A stretch of DNA of 64,000 nt from Rhodosporidiobolus odoratus. Taxonomy: Eukaryota > Basidiomycota > Microbotryomycetes > Sporidiobolales > Sporidiobolaceae. Location: contig JAOANU010000001.1 of assembly GCA_034387635.1 (NCBI GenBank), positions 372,001 to 436,000 of the forward strand, read 5' to 3'. Shown piece by piece: positions 35,244 through 47,724 of the stretch; within the stretch, counting starts at the first letter, position 1, and the number at the start of each line of letters is the position of its first letter. Under the pieces are notes generated by a model that saw only the letters and a list, made by a program, of their open reading frames with translations, was not told the origin of the DNA and did no database searches. The position numbers and the translations under genes are program-made.

Positions 35244-36781
35244 TCACCAAGCTCCGACAGCATCGTTTGCTTCAGGAACCTCCCGCACACGACCCTGCCA
35301 AGGCCCCTGCCTGTTCTGCCAGTCTGCCAAGCTATCTTCCTCCGCTCCGTGCTCGAGAGAGTGAGGAAGGCCGGCGACAAGGAAGTTACAGCGCGCACCG
35401 AAAGGACATTGCTCAGCAGTGTATGGGCACCTGCGTGTGCTTCGCAGTCAGCTGTCGAGATCGAAGAAACAAGAGAGAATATCGGTTAGACGCACTTGTG
35501 ACCCATATAGCAATCCTTGTCCCACTTGCACTTCCCCTTATCCCTCGCCTCAGGGCAAATCGTAGCCTTGACGCTCAGCGGGAAGTCGAGCCATTCCTGC
35601 TCGGTAAAAGTATAGGTATGGCTGTAACGGCAGTTTGAGCCTTTCTTGCAGCCGTCGCGGTAGAGGTAGAAGTCGCGACACGGGCGTGGGCCAGGACCGA
35701 AGATGAGCCGGGGAGGAGTGAAGGGACCGTCAAGGGCGCATACGGCGGAATAGGAGGCTGTGGGGACGAAGCGCTGCACCAGGAGATCATCGTCAAGGGC
35801 TATCGGTCATGATTGACGGGACTGTGTTCACCTCGCGAGTGGGAGAAGACTGGATAAATTCCAAGAGTCAGGCATTTATCAAGGATGGTAAAGAGAGCGC
35901 AACTGACCGGCTGCCAACTCCTCTGGCTTCTTCCCCAGCTTCCACCGGAACGGACAGTCTCGACCTCTTCCCTTGCCTCCTCCCCTGTCCCGTTCAGCTC
36001 TTCCGTCTTTGTAGCAAAGAGTCCGGGCTCGACGGCAAGAGTAGCGAAGCCGCCTTCAACGATGAGGCGGGTGTGCTTGTTCGCCTCCGTTTCCAGTAGG
36101 ACAAGTTTCTCGCGTTGCGCCTTCGGCAAAGCCTGAAGAACGTCGACGAAGCTGTCGCTTTCCGGGGTACCGAGAAAGACTGTCGAGACGAACGGAAGCG
36201 GAAGGTAGAAGTTGGCGAGCTCTGCGACGTGGCAAGAGGGAGGCGGAGGTGAGAAGGTCAACTTCGCTCGCGCTCGTCAGGGTGAAGAAGGAGAATGACG
36301 TACGAGCTACACGCTCAACTGAGCCACTCACTCCGCTAGCAGGCGGGACTACAACGGTGAGCTTGGAGGTCGAGGAAGCAAATCCACCGAGGAAGTTGGC
36401 AAAGTCACCGCGAGCCTTCGAAGCGTCGCTACAAAGGGTGGGCTATCAGTGGGAATCGGCGCAGTGCGTAGAGAAGGGCTGAACACGCACGCAACGAGAT
36501 AGACCATGAGTTTCTGCTCTCCTCCTTCTCCCTTCTTTGCAAGTTCCCCTTCTCCGAGCCTGTTAAGCTTCCTCGCTGCTGAACGACCCCCGCTCTCGCC
36601 TTGCTCGGTGTAAGTCGAGTCGAACTACCAAAAGTAGTACCTTTAGCAGTTCGGGGGAAGAGGAGGGAAAGAGGGAACGCACCGAATCTCCTTCACCGCT
36701 CAGGAGGACGACCGCAAGGGCAGGAGCTGATGGGACAGTCTGAGACGTCGGCTTATCACCATTCGAGTGAGCAGTAGACAT
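35244..36781 (-). CDS. CCCH zinc-finger protein, paralogue A
   Basis: Seven exons on the minus strand: 36781-36683, 36624-36491, 36428-36332, 36219-35908, 35849-35832 (18-nt microexon), 35773-35496 and 35430-35244, giving about 374 residues. The N-terminal alpha/beta domain starts at ALAVVLLSGEGDS and continues FDSTYTEQGESGGRSAAR, VYLVA, DFANFLGGFAS, VSTVFLGTPESDSF and KLVLLETEA. From memory this order fits the fungal DUF7923/NYN-like domain linked to CCCH fingers. C-terminal fingers: CRDFYLYRDGCKKGSNCRYSH (C-x9-C-x5-C-x3-H, split here as CRDFYLYRDG and CKKGSNCRYSH), CPEARDKGKCKWDKDCYMGH (C-x8-C-x5-C-x3-H) and a third Cys-rich unit CPYTAEQCPFGARC. All expected ligands of fingers 1 and 2 are present. 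Probably an RNA-binding protein (inference). Closest relative in the window is copy B. Confidence 0.85.
36011..36624 (-). repeat. Inverted near-identical block, copy A side
   Basis: Exon 2 through most of exon 4 of paralogue A, including introns 2 and 3, matches 49739-50350 on the plus strand. By eye intron 2 has one mismatch in 62 nt and intron 3 about two in 112. Flanking intron 1 and the 3' half of the gene are clearly diverged. Confidence 0.85.
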
Positions 36782-38180
36782 AGCGATGAAGCGAGAATGC
36801 GAGCAATTCTGGGGAAGGTTGATGAAGGGGAAGAGGAGAGAGAGCAAGATGCAGCTGACTCCGCGGTACAAACAGGGAGTCGCAAACTTGCGAGAGTATT
36901 GAGTGATTGTAAAACTGTCTTACTTGCAGCGGAGGGACTCACGACCGAATAACGGCATTACCTCGCATGCACCGAATGTAAACCTTCGAGTACCCTCAAG
37001 CCACTCGAATTGCCGCGTCCCGCGTTTTCCACCCCGAGCAGCGTGCCAACGTCTGAGCCAATCGCTCCGTCATACACCTTGCAGCGTCCGCCGCACATCG
37101 AAGAGCGAGACCGTCTTGAGACGGGTTCAGGTCCACCGAACCCGTGAAACCGCCGCAAGTCTCATCAGGCTTGCTCGTGTCGCCTTGCGACATACGAAAA
37201 CCAGACAAGGGCGTCGAATCTGCCTCATCTAGGCGCGGAGATCGTCGCGCCCGTCGGGTCGTGGTCCAGTCCGCCATTCTCCCTTCTTCCGTCATCGCAG
37301 GGCAGGTGCATCTTCGCGACCGCCAGTTCCTCTTTTTCTGCCCCTTACCACTGATCCAGCCAGTTGTCCACAACCATATACCATCCGCCTCAACGGCTCG
37401 GTCTCGCTCGTCTGGTACCCTGACTTCGCTCTTGGGCTCCACTCTTCCATCGCTTCGCGTTCTCCGCATCCAGGAGGAGAAGTATCGCAGCTACCTCTTC
37501 AGTCAGTCGACCGTTGATATACGACAGAGGTCGAGAGCGTGTCTTGCAGCGTGGGAGGCGTAGGCGCAAGGCGGATTGGAGGGAGAAAAAAGCGAAAAGC
37601 AGGGAATGGATGGGGAGGCAAAGGCAATCGACGCGCTATGTTGGCGCAGTAGCTGAGGTGTAGGAGAAAAGTAGGAACCAACTTGCGATAGCTGTGCGGA
37701 CAGAAAGGTTCAATGGGCGCGGCTAAGAAGGGAGAAAAAGAAAGGGCATACCGGAAGCACTATGATACTTCGTCGCGATGCCGCTCCATTGGCCTGAGCG
37801 ATTCAGGCGTGCTGTAGGCTTTGTCTGAAGTAGGTCTTCGAAGGGCGGTGTCGTCCCTCGACATGGGATAGTGGCGCGAAGTCATGATGGTTTGGCGGCG
37901 GACAAGTCGCACTTATGGCGCAGAGATAGGGGCGACGCGTGCAGTTTGCGCTTAGCCTGACGAGAACATGCAGCATAGCGAGTAACAGGAAGTAAGCCAA
38001 CCTCGAGTCTCGAAGCTCAGTCAGTCACAATACACCGCACCTTGCTCGCACTGGCTAAAGCGACCGCGTGACACCTTCGCTGCTTGCTCTCGCACCCAAA
38101 TACTCCGAGCCAGCTGCGCGCCCACTTGTTACCCTTCGAATTTCCGCCCTCCGACTTCCCCTCATCTACATCTCGCAACT
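36782..38180. other. Unassigned 1.4-kb region with possible decayed coding sequence
   Basis: Region upstream of copy A and of RPB5. Between 36965 and 37520 several frames on the plus strand hold protein-like stretches: KPSSTLKPLELPRPAF near 36975, VVVQSAILPSSVIAGQVHLR near 37260, and LNGSVSLVWYPDFALGLHSS near 37395. They lie in different frames and do not join under a simple splice model. The minus strand has a 158-codon ORF (37469-36996) without family resemblance. It could be an unrecognised multi-exon gene or a relic. I see nothing in 37570-38180 beyond promoter sequence. Confidence 0.35.
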
Positions 38181-39326
38181 ATGGCCGAAGACGCGGAACG
38201 CGAGACTGCCAGGTTGTTCAGGGTCAGCAGGACGGTGCACGAGCTCGTACGGGATCGAGTGAGCTTCCTTCTTCTCTGCTGAGCGGCGGTTGGTGAATGC
38301 CGGACTGAACCAGGTTCACCTGCAGGGCTACGCTATTGCAGAGGACGAGATCAGGATGAGTCTCGACGACTTCAAGTCGTCTTACGCAGCGGGAGGAACG
38401 GCTATTGAGTACGTCTATTGTCGTTTTTCTGCTGTACCTGTCGCGAAACTGACCTTTCCTCCTCGCGGTTGTTCTGCACCGACAGCAAAGCAAAGATCAA
38501 CTTCTCTGCATCTATGACGGAATCAGAGGCGTCCATTTTTGTGTTTTACGCGGAGGAAGCATCGGTCGGTATCAAGACTATGCGAAAGTGCGTTTCTTCA
38601 CCTTCTTTTCCGCCTTTTCTGGAATGTCTGACGACCCTACTTTCCTCTTGGCAGATTCATCGACATCCTTGAATCACAGAAGATTCAACGAGGACTCCTC
38701 ATCTACAAGACTAGCATGACGCCTTCAGCAAACAAGGTCCGCTCTTTCGTCGTCCTTCTCCCCTTCTGTCCTCCTGAACCCGAATTCCGCAGGTCATCAC
38801 CGCCATGTCTCAGCAATTCTCCATCGAAGCTTTCCAAGAGTCAGAACTGCTGGTCAACATCACCCACCACACGCTGGTACCGAAACACGAGGTCTTGACC
38901 GCGGAGGAGAAGAAGCAGTTATTGCAGCGGTAGTGCGTTCTTCCCTGACCTTCTTTCTCATAGGCTACCTGCTCACGACGTCCGTCCTACATGTACCCTC
39001 TTCGCATCTACACCTCGGCGCTTCGCTCCCCTCATCTTTCCTCATCTCTCCTCCTGATCTCTCCTCCCAATTCCTCCCCTTGTCTTTCCTCATCTCTTCT
39101 CCTCATCTCCCCTACTATCTCCCCTACTCACCCCTCACCCCTCACCTCGACGCTCATGCTACCCGTACTCGCCATCCTCAGCCGCCTCAAAGACACCCAA
39201 CTCCCCCGCATTCAACTTAATGACCCCGTCGCCCGCTACTACGGTCTGAAGCGAGGGCAAGTGGTCAAGATCACCCGAGCGAGTGAAACGGCGGGCAGAT
39301 ACGTGAGCTTCAGGTTCGCAGTGTGA
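38181..39326 (+). CDS. RPB5: RPB5, common subunit of RNA polymerases I, II and III (RPABC1)
   Basis: Shared subunit of the three nuclear RNA polymerases; its C-terminal domain sits in the shell/jaw module. Exons 38181-38258, 38326-38408, 38486-38587, 38655-38736, 38793-38932 and 39182-39326 give about 209 residues, the family length. Diagnostic: [20 protein letters not shown], then [55 protein letters not shown], and the highly conserved end [38 protein letters not shown]. Intron 5 (249 nt) is long for this window and pyrimidine-rich throughout. The start ATG matches the expected N-terminus. Confidence 0.96.
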
Positions 39327-40237
39327 ATCGTGATAACCTGCAGGCGGGGCTTGGGCGCAATCGAGGGCTTTTCTACGTCTATCTCCTGCACCCTCGTGCG
39401 TGTTCGAACGGGATCACAGCGCGGCATTTTCGTGATTGCCCGCTTCCCTCTCGCAGTCTGGATCTCAGCGCCGCCCACCAGCACGTGTCCTCGCCGCGCC
39501 TGGCGCGGGATGTCTCGGTTCTGGCTAGCTTCGTTGTTCCTTCCCTTGTTCATCCGGCTTGCTCGTTTTGTAGTGCGGGGGACAGGTCGAAAGGGCCAGC
39601 GGCTCCGGTGCGCGGGAATCGGAGGCTACATTATCTTCTACCATTCCGAGTCGCTCCTCTGTTTTGCTCTCTTCCTCGCTAAAAGTCCTTCCTCTGGAAC
39701 TTGAATCCACGCGCACCTGCGCTTGTGAGGATGGCAGGTGGGTAACACTGAAAGCCCAGGTAGCTAGGCTAACAAGCTCTATCAGCGAGTAGTGTACGAG
39801 GAGCGATGAGCAACGCGGATGACTTTCTCGATTCTCGCTTCCTGCACTCTCTCTCTTTGTTAAGCGAGCGGACTCTCCTTCCTGTGCGCACGCTCACTGC
39901 CCGCCCGCGCCCACGGAACCTACGCTTGAACTTTTCTCGATCTCTCTCTTTCTCCTTGCAGATCTCGTTGCCTTATCGCTGGAACAAGGGCATAGCGACA
40001 CAGGGACAGTTGAATTTTCACAATGTCGTCCTTCTGATCTCGTCTTATGTACAAAGCGGAGGCACCGCAAACAATGGCTCAGACTGGACGGGGACACGGT
40101 GGGAGGGTGCAATCGACAACGAAAACAATGGCAGATTACAGCAATGTGAGAACGACGGTGAAGGCGAGTCATACATAAGCGAGTGAAGGAGGGAGAAAGG
40201 AGGGACCCGAGATCAAGGCATATAAAAGCTGAAAAGT
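39327..40237. other. Convergent intergenic region
   Basis: 911 bases between RPB5 (plus) and the oxysterol-binding protein gene (minus). Both 3' UTRs should lie here. ORFs on both strands have no protein-like pattern that I can defend. Confidence 0.5.
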
Positions 40238-42750
40238 TCAGATGGTTGCTGCGGCAGGAGGAGCGGCAGTTGTCGTAGCGGTTGGTGCGGGAGCGGCGGT
40301 CGTGCCGGAGGGAGTTGCGGAAGCGTAGGCAGGTTCGGGATCGGAACCATAAACGAATTGGCGGACTGCTTCGCGTTGAGCGGCTTTGTCGCCCGCAGGG
40401 AGGCTGTATAGAAGGCAACGCGTCAACTCTCGGACTGTCGTACTATGGGGCCCTCGAAGCGGGAAAGGGCACGCGGTCCGACAAAGCAACACACCTGAAA
40501 ATCGGCCGCCACTCCCCATTCTTCCCCGTCGGTTTAAACCACTTGGGTTCAAAGCCCAAGCCCTTAGCCTCCCTCTCCCTCGTCGCCTCCCTCTGCTGAT
40601 CCTCAATCGCCGTCTTCGCCTCCGTAGCCCTATCCAAATCCTTAGCCTTAATCCCCGCCGTAACTCCACTCCACAACCTCCTCGATTCAAACGGCTGTTG
40701 TTGATCTTCCGGGCAAACCGATTTGGCCACGACTTTGGCCGCGTGAGCGTCGAAGAGGACTTCTTTGCCTTTGCCTTTGCGTTGGATTTCCATCACGTCG
40801 CTCCAATAGCCGCTGACGTCGCCAATGTCGCCCTTGGGTCCCTTGATCTTGCCTGCGATCGCGTTGTAGGAACCGGAGAAGAAACCCTGCGCAAGCGACA
40901 CTGTCAGCTCGTGACCAAGGATGTTCCTGACTCGACGGGAGGCGTAGAAGGAAGTGGCTAAGCCGTACCTTCGTCTTGAACTCGACATCGCAGTGCATCC
41001 CAGTCGTGTCGTTCTTGACCGTAACCGAATCTCCCAACTCGAGCACCATCTTGCCAAACAGAATCCCGCGAGCGTACCTGCAACAGACCGGTCCTATTAG
41101 TCTCTCTTGGACCTGTATGAGCAGCTATCATGCCATCCGCCAAGCGAAGCGACAACGCGAACGCGGTCGAGGAAGTTGAGAGGGTCTAGCGAGAAAACCG
41201 AAGCGTACATGTTCGGCATCCCAATATCATATTCCCCGTCCGTCGCCCCAGCTCCATCCAAGAAACGCACATGACTCTCACCATCCATCAAAGTCGCCGC
41301 CGAGTTTCCCAAAAACTTGCTCTTCGGACGGAGTTCACCGCAGAGGTCGAGACCTTGTTCGGGTGAGGAGAAGTACCTATACAGTAGAGGAGAAGCGGAT
41401 CAGTGTATGTTCTCTGGCTTAATTAAGTAGTGAGGCAGGCTGGGGAGGGCAAGCTTAGCAAAGGTGCGAGCAAGGGATCGTGGCGCACCAGGCGGAGATT
41501 GGCGGGTGGTGCGAGACTTGTTCGGCGATGTAGTAGCCAACGGTACCGTCAGAGTAGTCGTATCGGCAACGGAAAAACTCGCCCAGGACAGGGTTGTACC
41601 TGCTCAGGTATGGCAGAGAGAAAGGCGGGCAAAAGATGTGTCAATGATGGAGCCTCGGGACCGACAGGGTAGAGAGCCGAGTCGGGGGAAGAAAGCTCAC
41701 GGCTTCTTGACACCCTTCGGTTTGATGTGCCAACCCGCGAGATAATACCGCAATACTCGGATAAAGCGCTCTTCAGGGTCGAGGTTGGAAGCGCTGCGAA
41801 AGTTTAGTCGTTCAGCAGTTGCTTGTCGCTTGATCAGTCTAGGCTGTCCCAGCTCCGGAGACTGATGCTGAGAGGGGCCAGAAGACAAGAACAGCAACTG
41901 CTCACCCGTGCAGCAATTCAGGGTGTGAGTGAAAGTCGGTAACACGCTCTAGCATAGACCGCGGCTCAAGGACGAAGCTGTAAAGCATAGGAAAGCGTCA
42001 GCAGAGCTTTTGAGCGATCATCCATCAAGCGCAAGATGGGAAGAAATGGAAAAAGAGGAGATAGAAGAGGGAGAATTACGTACACAGGCAGCGTGATCTT
42101 GCTCAAATCCATTCCCACCCTCAACTGACCCGCCAAGGCCACTAGCACTGCATGCGTAGGAGGGTAAGAGGGGCAAGCAAAGGTCAGTACCGCCTCACAA
42201 CCTCCTACGGACGTCCGACCCCCACGTTCATCTGGGCGATGTCCTCCTGAATTGGCGACGACTTGAAGCGTCCGACGAGTTGTACAGTGTGGTACTGAGA
42301 GGTTTGCGCAAGGAGCGCCTGTGGCAGGAAAGGGAAAGGAAGCGGGAAACCTACAGTTCTTTGGCTCTTCATCCAGGACCCTGAGGGCGCAAGGGCCAGG
42401 GTCAGTAACCATAGAGCATACATATCGCAACTCCGAGGGTGTGCAGCTGCTCGCATGTGGCCCAGTGCGTGTGACGGCGATGAGCCGGCCGGTTCGCATC
42501 ATCGTCCGAAACCCGTCAAGGCCGTGAAAGCGTTTCCACGCCCGTAGAGAAGGTTGAAGAGGCTGTCAGGAGTATAGTAGAGGGGTTGCACGTACTCTGT
42601 ATCGTCCGCACTGGCCCCCTCTGGAGCCTTATCCTCCCCACTTGAGGTTGAAACGCCAGAGTGAGACGGGGAAGAGTTGGTCTTGGCTGGTGAAGTCGAG
42701 CTGCTCGTGCTGAGACCTGTTGCCTTTGATACAATGTGCGAGAGTCCCAT
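40238..42750 (-). CDS. Oxysterol-binding protein homologue (OSH family)
   Basis: Lipid-transfer protein of the OSBP/Osh family, which exchanges sterol or PS for PI4P at membrane contacts (family knowledge). Eleven exons on the minus strand: 42750-42513, 42380-42355, 42318-42213, 42147-42084, 41977-41906, 41793-41701, 41599-41489, 41376-41209, 41077-40969, 40886-40495 and 40403-40238, giving about 514 residues. Visible: QLRVGMDLSKITLPVFVLEP, then RSMLERVTDF, GWHIKPKGVKKPYNPVLGE, the signature EQVSHHPPISAWY, GTPNM-like IGMPNMYARGILFGKM, and a C-terminal helix ending in an Ala/Thr-rich tail. No PH domain or ankyrin repeats, so a short Osh4/6/7-like form. Exon 1 to 2 uses an atypical GTTTCG donor; an alternative reading there (VLDEEPKN frame) would need a non-GT donor, so the N-terminal 120 residues are less certain. 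Confidence 0.9.
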
Positions 42751-43147
42751 ATTGACTGGTGTTATAGCCCCAAGTATCGACGAAATAGGGACGGCGCTCG
42801 TTGCGTCGGGCGGAAGTTTACTTCAGGAGAGGTCGGGAATACGAAGGATTACACCTAATCACAGTCAACTGTAGGGTTGCTGACATTCGCTCCTTCTCGG
42901 TGCCGTGCTCTTGCGCCAGCCATTGCCTTCGGCTGCAGTCTAGCTACGCAGAGCACTCGGACGCCTCTAAACCGAGCTGTCGTAGGAGGGGTCCGACGCA
43001 ACGTGACGCCACGAAAAGGGCCATGCAGCCTTCCCAACTCGCTTTTCCTTGCCCTGCACGCGGCCGTATAGCAAACCTGCTGCAATACACAGTGAACAGA
43101 CAAAGATACCGAAAAGGGTCTATGCGTACCTCCCCATTCTCGCCCAT
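42751..43147. other. Intergenic region, glucoamylase 3' end to OSH start
   Basis: 397 bases between two minus-strand genes; it should hold the OSH promoter. No other feature is supported. Confidence 0.5.
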
Positions 43148-45380
43148 CTAGAGCTGCTCCCTCTCCTGCCCCTTCCCACCTCCCAACCTCTCAACCACCT
43201 CAACCGCCCTCTCCCTCTCCTCAACCGCCGTAATAAACGCCGCATAACTCCAAGTCAAATCCCTCGCCCCCCTCCCATTAGCCTCCACCTCCTCCCCCGT
43301 CTCCTGATCCTTCTTCGAATCTTCGAGGATCCCATTCTCGTGCGCTTCGCTTCCTCTGGGAAGGCCTGAACGCTCGAATTGTTCGCTGAGTTGACCGGAT
43401 ACGCCAACGTATTGTTGGATGATGGAGAGGAAACCGTCGGCGAGGGTGAAGAGGGCGCGGACGAGCGCGCCAAAAGCAGGAGAGGTAGGATCAAGAATCG
43501 AACCTACGGCTGGGAGGGCGGGGGAGAGAGGAGGAAGGAGCGACGTGAGCGATGAGTGTAGGATGGGCGTGAGGACCAGGGCGTGGGAAGAAGCGGGAGC
43601 TGAGAGGGTGCCGAGGTTGTTGATGAGGAGGTAGAGGTATTCGGCAGCCCCAGCAGTGGCGAGGTACCAAGGGTGCGCAATGGTGACGCCGACGCCGTCT
43701 ACGAGAGATCCGAACGTCAGTCAGGCGGCGCAAAGGAGGTAGAGAGGGTGACGCACCGTAAACGTCCTCGGGGTACCTTCCAAGCGCGACCGCCTCCTTC
43801 TTTTCCCTCCTCCCCTTGTTTAACGGATAAAGCGCCCCCATCGACTCGACAAGCTTCGCCAACGTCGCGAGGACCTTCTCCGCCGCCTCAAACGGAGCGG
43901 CCTCAACCGGCAACTCAGTAGGCGAAGTGAGCTTCGCCCAATTGCTGTTCCTTCCCGCATGCAAAACCGCCAAAACAACAGCGATATCAAGCTCGGAAGT
44001 CTTGCCGTGGGTTTCGTTCTCGTGCGAAGCCAGTTCACGCTCCGCCTCCTGCTCTTCTGCAACCTCAGTCTTCTCTACCTCGGGCTTCTTCTTCCCCTGA
44101 TCCGGTCCATCTGCCGTACCTGCCCAACCACCGACCGCACCTTTCTCCTTTCCATGATCAACGGTGACACGCATGAAGCCCTTCTCGGCATCCCAGAACC
44201 GGGTGAGGACGGGAGTGATCTCCTCTGCGGTTGCGGTGTAACGAGCCACGGCTGAGGGGTCGTCGAGGAGAGCGGCGAGGCGAGCGCCGAGCTGAAGGGC
44301 GGAGCGAAGCGTGAGGAGAGTGTAGAAGTGCAGACCGGAGACTTCCTCCCACCTGTACGCTTGGCGTGAATTAGCATGACCGAGATGGATATTAAACTGT
44401 AGGAGGACGATCGGACGCACAAATCGAATCCTTTCATCGTCCAGTGCGAGACAACATACTCCAGGTCCCCTCTGAGCACACCCGTCCGCTCGATACCGTC
44501 GACCTCGGCGGTGCCGGGGTACAGGACGCGCTTGACATACTCCCTCTGCTTAGCATCACCGGTTTTGAGGGAATGGATTGCGAAAGTGCCTAGCGTGAGA
44601 ATGCGGGATCCAGGTCCGTCGGCTTGAGGACGACCCCAGTCGCCGGTAAAGGGTTCGTGATCGACTATCCGTGAAAGGTCAGAAGGGCAGACGCGAGTTG
44701 TGCTGGGGAAAAGGACGGACCATGGTATTTGACTTCGCCTAGTCCACCGTCGGAGAATCCACCTACGACGGTCTGCTTGTGCTGCATGACTATGTGGAGA
44801 GCAAGATGATCAGGTGGAAAGGACAACGGGCAGAACAGGCCAGGTAGGAAGGGATTTCAAAACGTCAGACGCACTCCTGCTCGCCTCGATGTACTCCTCG
44901 AGGATCTTGAGGTCTTCGGCCCTGCCTTCTCGGATGTAGCGGTGAACGACATTGCGCTGGACTATGGCCGAGTCGCGAGTCCATTCATACCTGGGCAAAG
45001 AAAAGCGGATGAGGGCACGTGAGTCCTTTTCCACGCCCACGGGTCCAATCCGACAGAAAGCAGGAGATGTACCAGTAGTCTGGAAGAGCTTTGCTAGGGC
45101 TAGCTACGACGCAACCTGGGCTTGTCCCCTCTGGGTGAACATTCTCAAGCAGCCTATTCCAAGCCACCTTCTTCTCCTGCTCGACGAACTCGTCGAGGGG
45201 GAGGTCGACGAGGGGGTTGTGGACGGCTTTGCGAGCAGCTGCCCTGTCTTGCTTCGGTGTGGTGGACTGATTGGGAGTGGTGGAGGTGGAGGACGCGTGT
45301 GGGGCTGCTTTGGTAGTGGCTGATCGCGGGCGTACGGGTTGAGGACCACTTCTGAGGAACTGGGAGATCCGAGTGAGCAT
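43148..45380 (-). CDS. GH15 glucan 1,4-alpha-glucosidase (glucoamylase-like)
   Basis: Glycoside hydrolase family 15, releasing glucose from non-reducing ends of alpha-glucans. Exons 45380-45073, 44990-44875, 44789-44721, 44664-44421, 44352-43757 and 43698-43148 give about 627 residues. Visible: PDYWYEWTRDSA (substrate pocket, family hallmark), GEVKYHVDHEPFTGDWGRPQ, then GFDLWEEVSGLHFYT with the catalytic acid Glu of WEEV, GRYPEDVYDGVGVTIAHPWY, and SEQFERSG, where the Glu should be the catalytic base. A Glu/Lys-rich insertion lies between WEEV and GRYPEDVY. There is no starch-binding domain and no signal peptide after the chosen ATG, so an intracellular (sporulation Sga1-like) or vacuolar enzyme is more likely than a secreted one (inference). 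The start was chosen at MLTRISQFL; the longer upstream ORF overlaps the divergent promoter. Confidence 0.9.
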
Positions 45381-45562
45381 CTTGTGTGGAGTTAAGAGTA
45401 AGCAAAGGGGGGGGGGGGGAAGGGTGACGCTGTTCCCGCTTTCAATCGAAACTTGAATTCGATCAACGTGCATCGAAGTCCCCGACTCGAGCTCGAAAAT
45501 CCTCCCTCTTGACCACAATTCCACTTCACTTCCATACTCGCTTGTCTGTGGCTGCTCTGATC
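45381..45562. promoter_or_regulatory. Compact divergent promoter, glucoamylase / DBP3
   Basis: Only 182 bases separate the two divergent start codons. It contains a run of about 13 G near 45407-45419. No TATA box is evident. Confidence 0.6.
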
Positions 45563-47724
45563 ATGTCCAAGAAGGATCTTACGCCCGAAGAACTCGCCGC
45601 CAAGCAGGAGCGCAAGGCCGCAAAGAAGGCTGCCAAGGCCGCCAACAAGGAGCAGGACGCCGTAGTCGCATCTGCTGAACAGGGCGACGCTGAAATGCAG
45701 GACACGCCGAGCAGCGAGGCCAAAGCTGAGGGAGCCGAGACGGACGAGCAGCGCAAGGCCAGGGAGAAGCGCGAGAAGAAGGACAAGAAGAAGGCGGACA
45801 AGAAGAGGAAGCGCGACGATGAGGTGACTGCGGCCGAGGGTGCGGTCGAGGCCAAAGACACCGTGTCCAAGCCCAGCAAGAAGAGCAAGAAGGCAAAGGA
45901 AGAAGTTGCTGCACCCGCCGCCGAAACTCCCTCCACTTCCTCAACTTCGGCACCTGTCGCCAGCACCTCTTCCTCGTCTTCCTCCGCCCCTGCCCCTTCT
46001 TCTGCCGAGTGCGGTGCATTCTTGAAGGAGCACAACATCTCCTACGTCCCCGAATCGACCGCCACCGATTACCCTCCCGTCCTGTCCTTCGCTCAGCTTC
46101 CCCTCCACGATGGTGTCCGCAAGGGCCTCAGCGGCTTTGCCAAGCCTACGCCTATTCAAAGCGCCTCGTTCCCTCTCATGCTCGGCGGACGCGACGCTAT
46201 CGGTATTGCCGAGACTGGGTGCGTTCTTTTCTCGCTGCGAAACAACCTCTAACCCGAACATGCCCTCACCCGTTTGCTCCTGTAGTTCCGGCAAGACCGT
46301 CGCCTTCGGTGTTCCCGCCATCGAGCACATCCTCTCCCTTCCCTCCTCGACCAAGAAGGGCAAGTCGACCGCCCCCGTCTCCGTCCTCATCATCTGCCCC
46401 ACCCGCGAGCTCGCCATGCAAACCCACAACAACCTCTCGCTCATCTCGTCCTCTCTCACGCCCACTCTCCCCTCCGTCTGCCTCTACGGTGGTGTCCCCA
46501 AGCCTGAACAAATCCGGACCCTCAAAAACGACCGTCCTCGTATCGTCGTCGGCACTCCGGGTCGATTGCTCGATCTCGCCAGGGAGGGCAACCTGGGCCT
46601 CGGAAAGGTGTCGTGGTTGGTCCTTGACGAGGCTGACAGGATGTTGGACAAGGGATTCGAGAACGACATCAGGGAGATTATCAAGCTTTGCTTGCCCAGT
46701 CCGTCGAAAGCGTTGAGACCGATCAAGGAGGAGCACGGCGAGCCTTCGTTCCGTCGTGTATGCCCAGTCTTTTCTTTTCTCCCTGTCCGCAGTACGTGGC
46801 CTAACCCCCCTATATTGCACCGCAGACTGCCATGTTCTCCGCCACCTGGCCCACCTCCGTCCGTCAACTCGCGTCCGACTTCATGACTGAACCCCTCCGC
46901 ATCACCGTCGGTTCCGACACCCTCACCGCCAACTCGCGCGTCGAACAAGTCGCTATGGTCGTCGAAGACCCTCGCAAAAAGGAAACCCTCCTCGTGACCC
47001 ACCTCCGAGACAATGGTTTCTCTCTCAACGCAGCCAAGAAGGGCGGATCGGGCGCAGAGAGGGATAAGGCGCTCGTGTTTGCGCTCTACAAGAAGGAGGC
47101 GACTAGGTTGTATGAGTTCTTGAAAAACAAGGGGTATGAGGTTGCGTGTATTAATGGGGATATGACTCAAGATAAGAGGACGCAGAGTTTGGAACAGTTC
47201 AAGCAGGGCAGGGCCAATATCTTGGTTGCTACCGGTGCGTTGCGTTCTCCTTGAGGGCTTCGGATGGCGAGGCGTGCTGTTCCTACCCTTTCGAACCCCG
47301 TCATGCATGAGACGATACTGATGGTACTTCACTCGCAGATGTCGCTGCCCGTGGTCTTGACATTCCCAAGGTCGAGCTGGTCATCAACCAAACCTTCCCC
47401 CTCACCATCGAAGACGTGCGTTCCCTCTTTCCCCTTCCTGCGCAAAACTTCCCGCTTACCGGCTCCGCTCCTCCCTTGTAGTACGTCCACCGAATCGGTC
47501 GAACCGGTCGCGCCGGTCGCACCGGTAAATCCATCACCTTCTTCACCGAAGCCGACAAAGCTCTCGCAGGTCAATTCATTCGCCTCCTTCGCGACTCGAA
47601 CGCGGTCGTCCCGCCTGGTTTGGACCAGTGGGGAACTACGATCAAGAAGCAAGTTCACTCGAGTTATGGGGCTCATTTCAAGGAGCCTGTTACTGGGACG
47701 GCTAAGAAGATCAAGTTTGACTAG
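45563..47724 (+). CDS. DBP3: DBP3, DEAD-box ATP-dependent RNA helicase of ribosome biogenesis
   Basis: Nucleolar DEAD-box helicase used in pre-60S/ITS1 processing. Exons 45563-46218, 46286-46757, 46826-47234, 47339-47415 and 47482-47724 give about 618 residues. The N-terminal 140 residues are Lys/Ala/Glu-rich and nuclear-localisation-like. Core motifs in order: Q motif ([20 protein letters not shown]), motif I AETGSGKT split by intron 1, Ia PTRELA, Ib TPGR, motif II DEAD, motif III SAT, motif [23 protein letters not shown] split by intron 3, [18 protein letters not shown]3 rather than another DEAD protein is supported by the [10 protein letters not shown]-terminus, the [18 protein letters not shown] block and the C-terminal GAHFKEP...KKIKFD ending. 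Confidence 0.92.

Noticed and set aside
42495..42520. AT-AG intron in the OSH gene that would give GFGR-VLDEEPKN
   Set aside because: A canonical GT donor at 42512 joins in phase with the next two exons, whereas the AT donor model breaks phase at the following junction.
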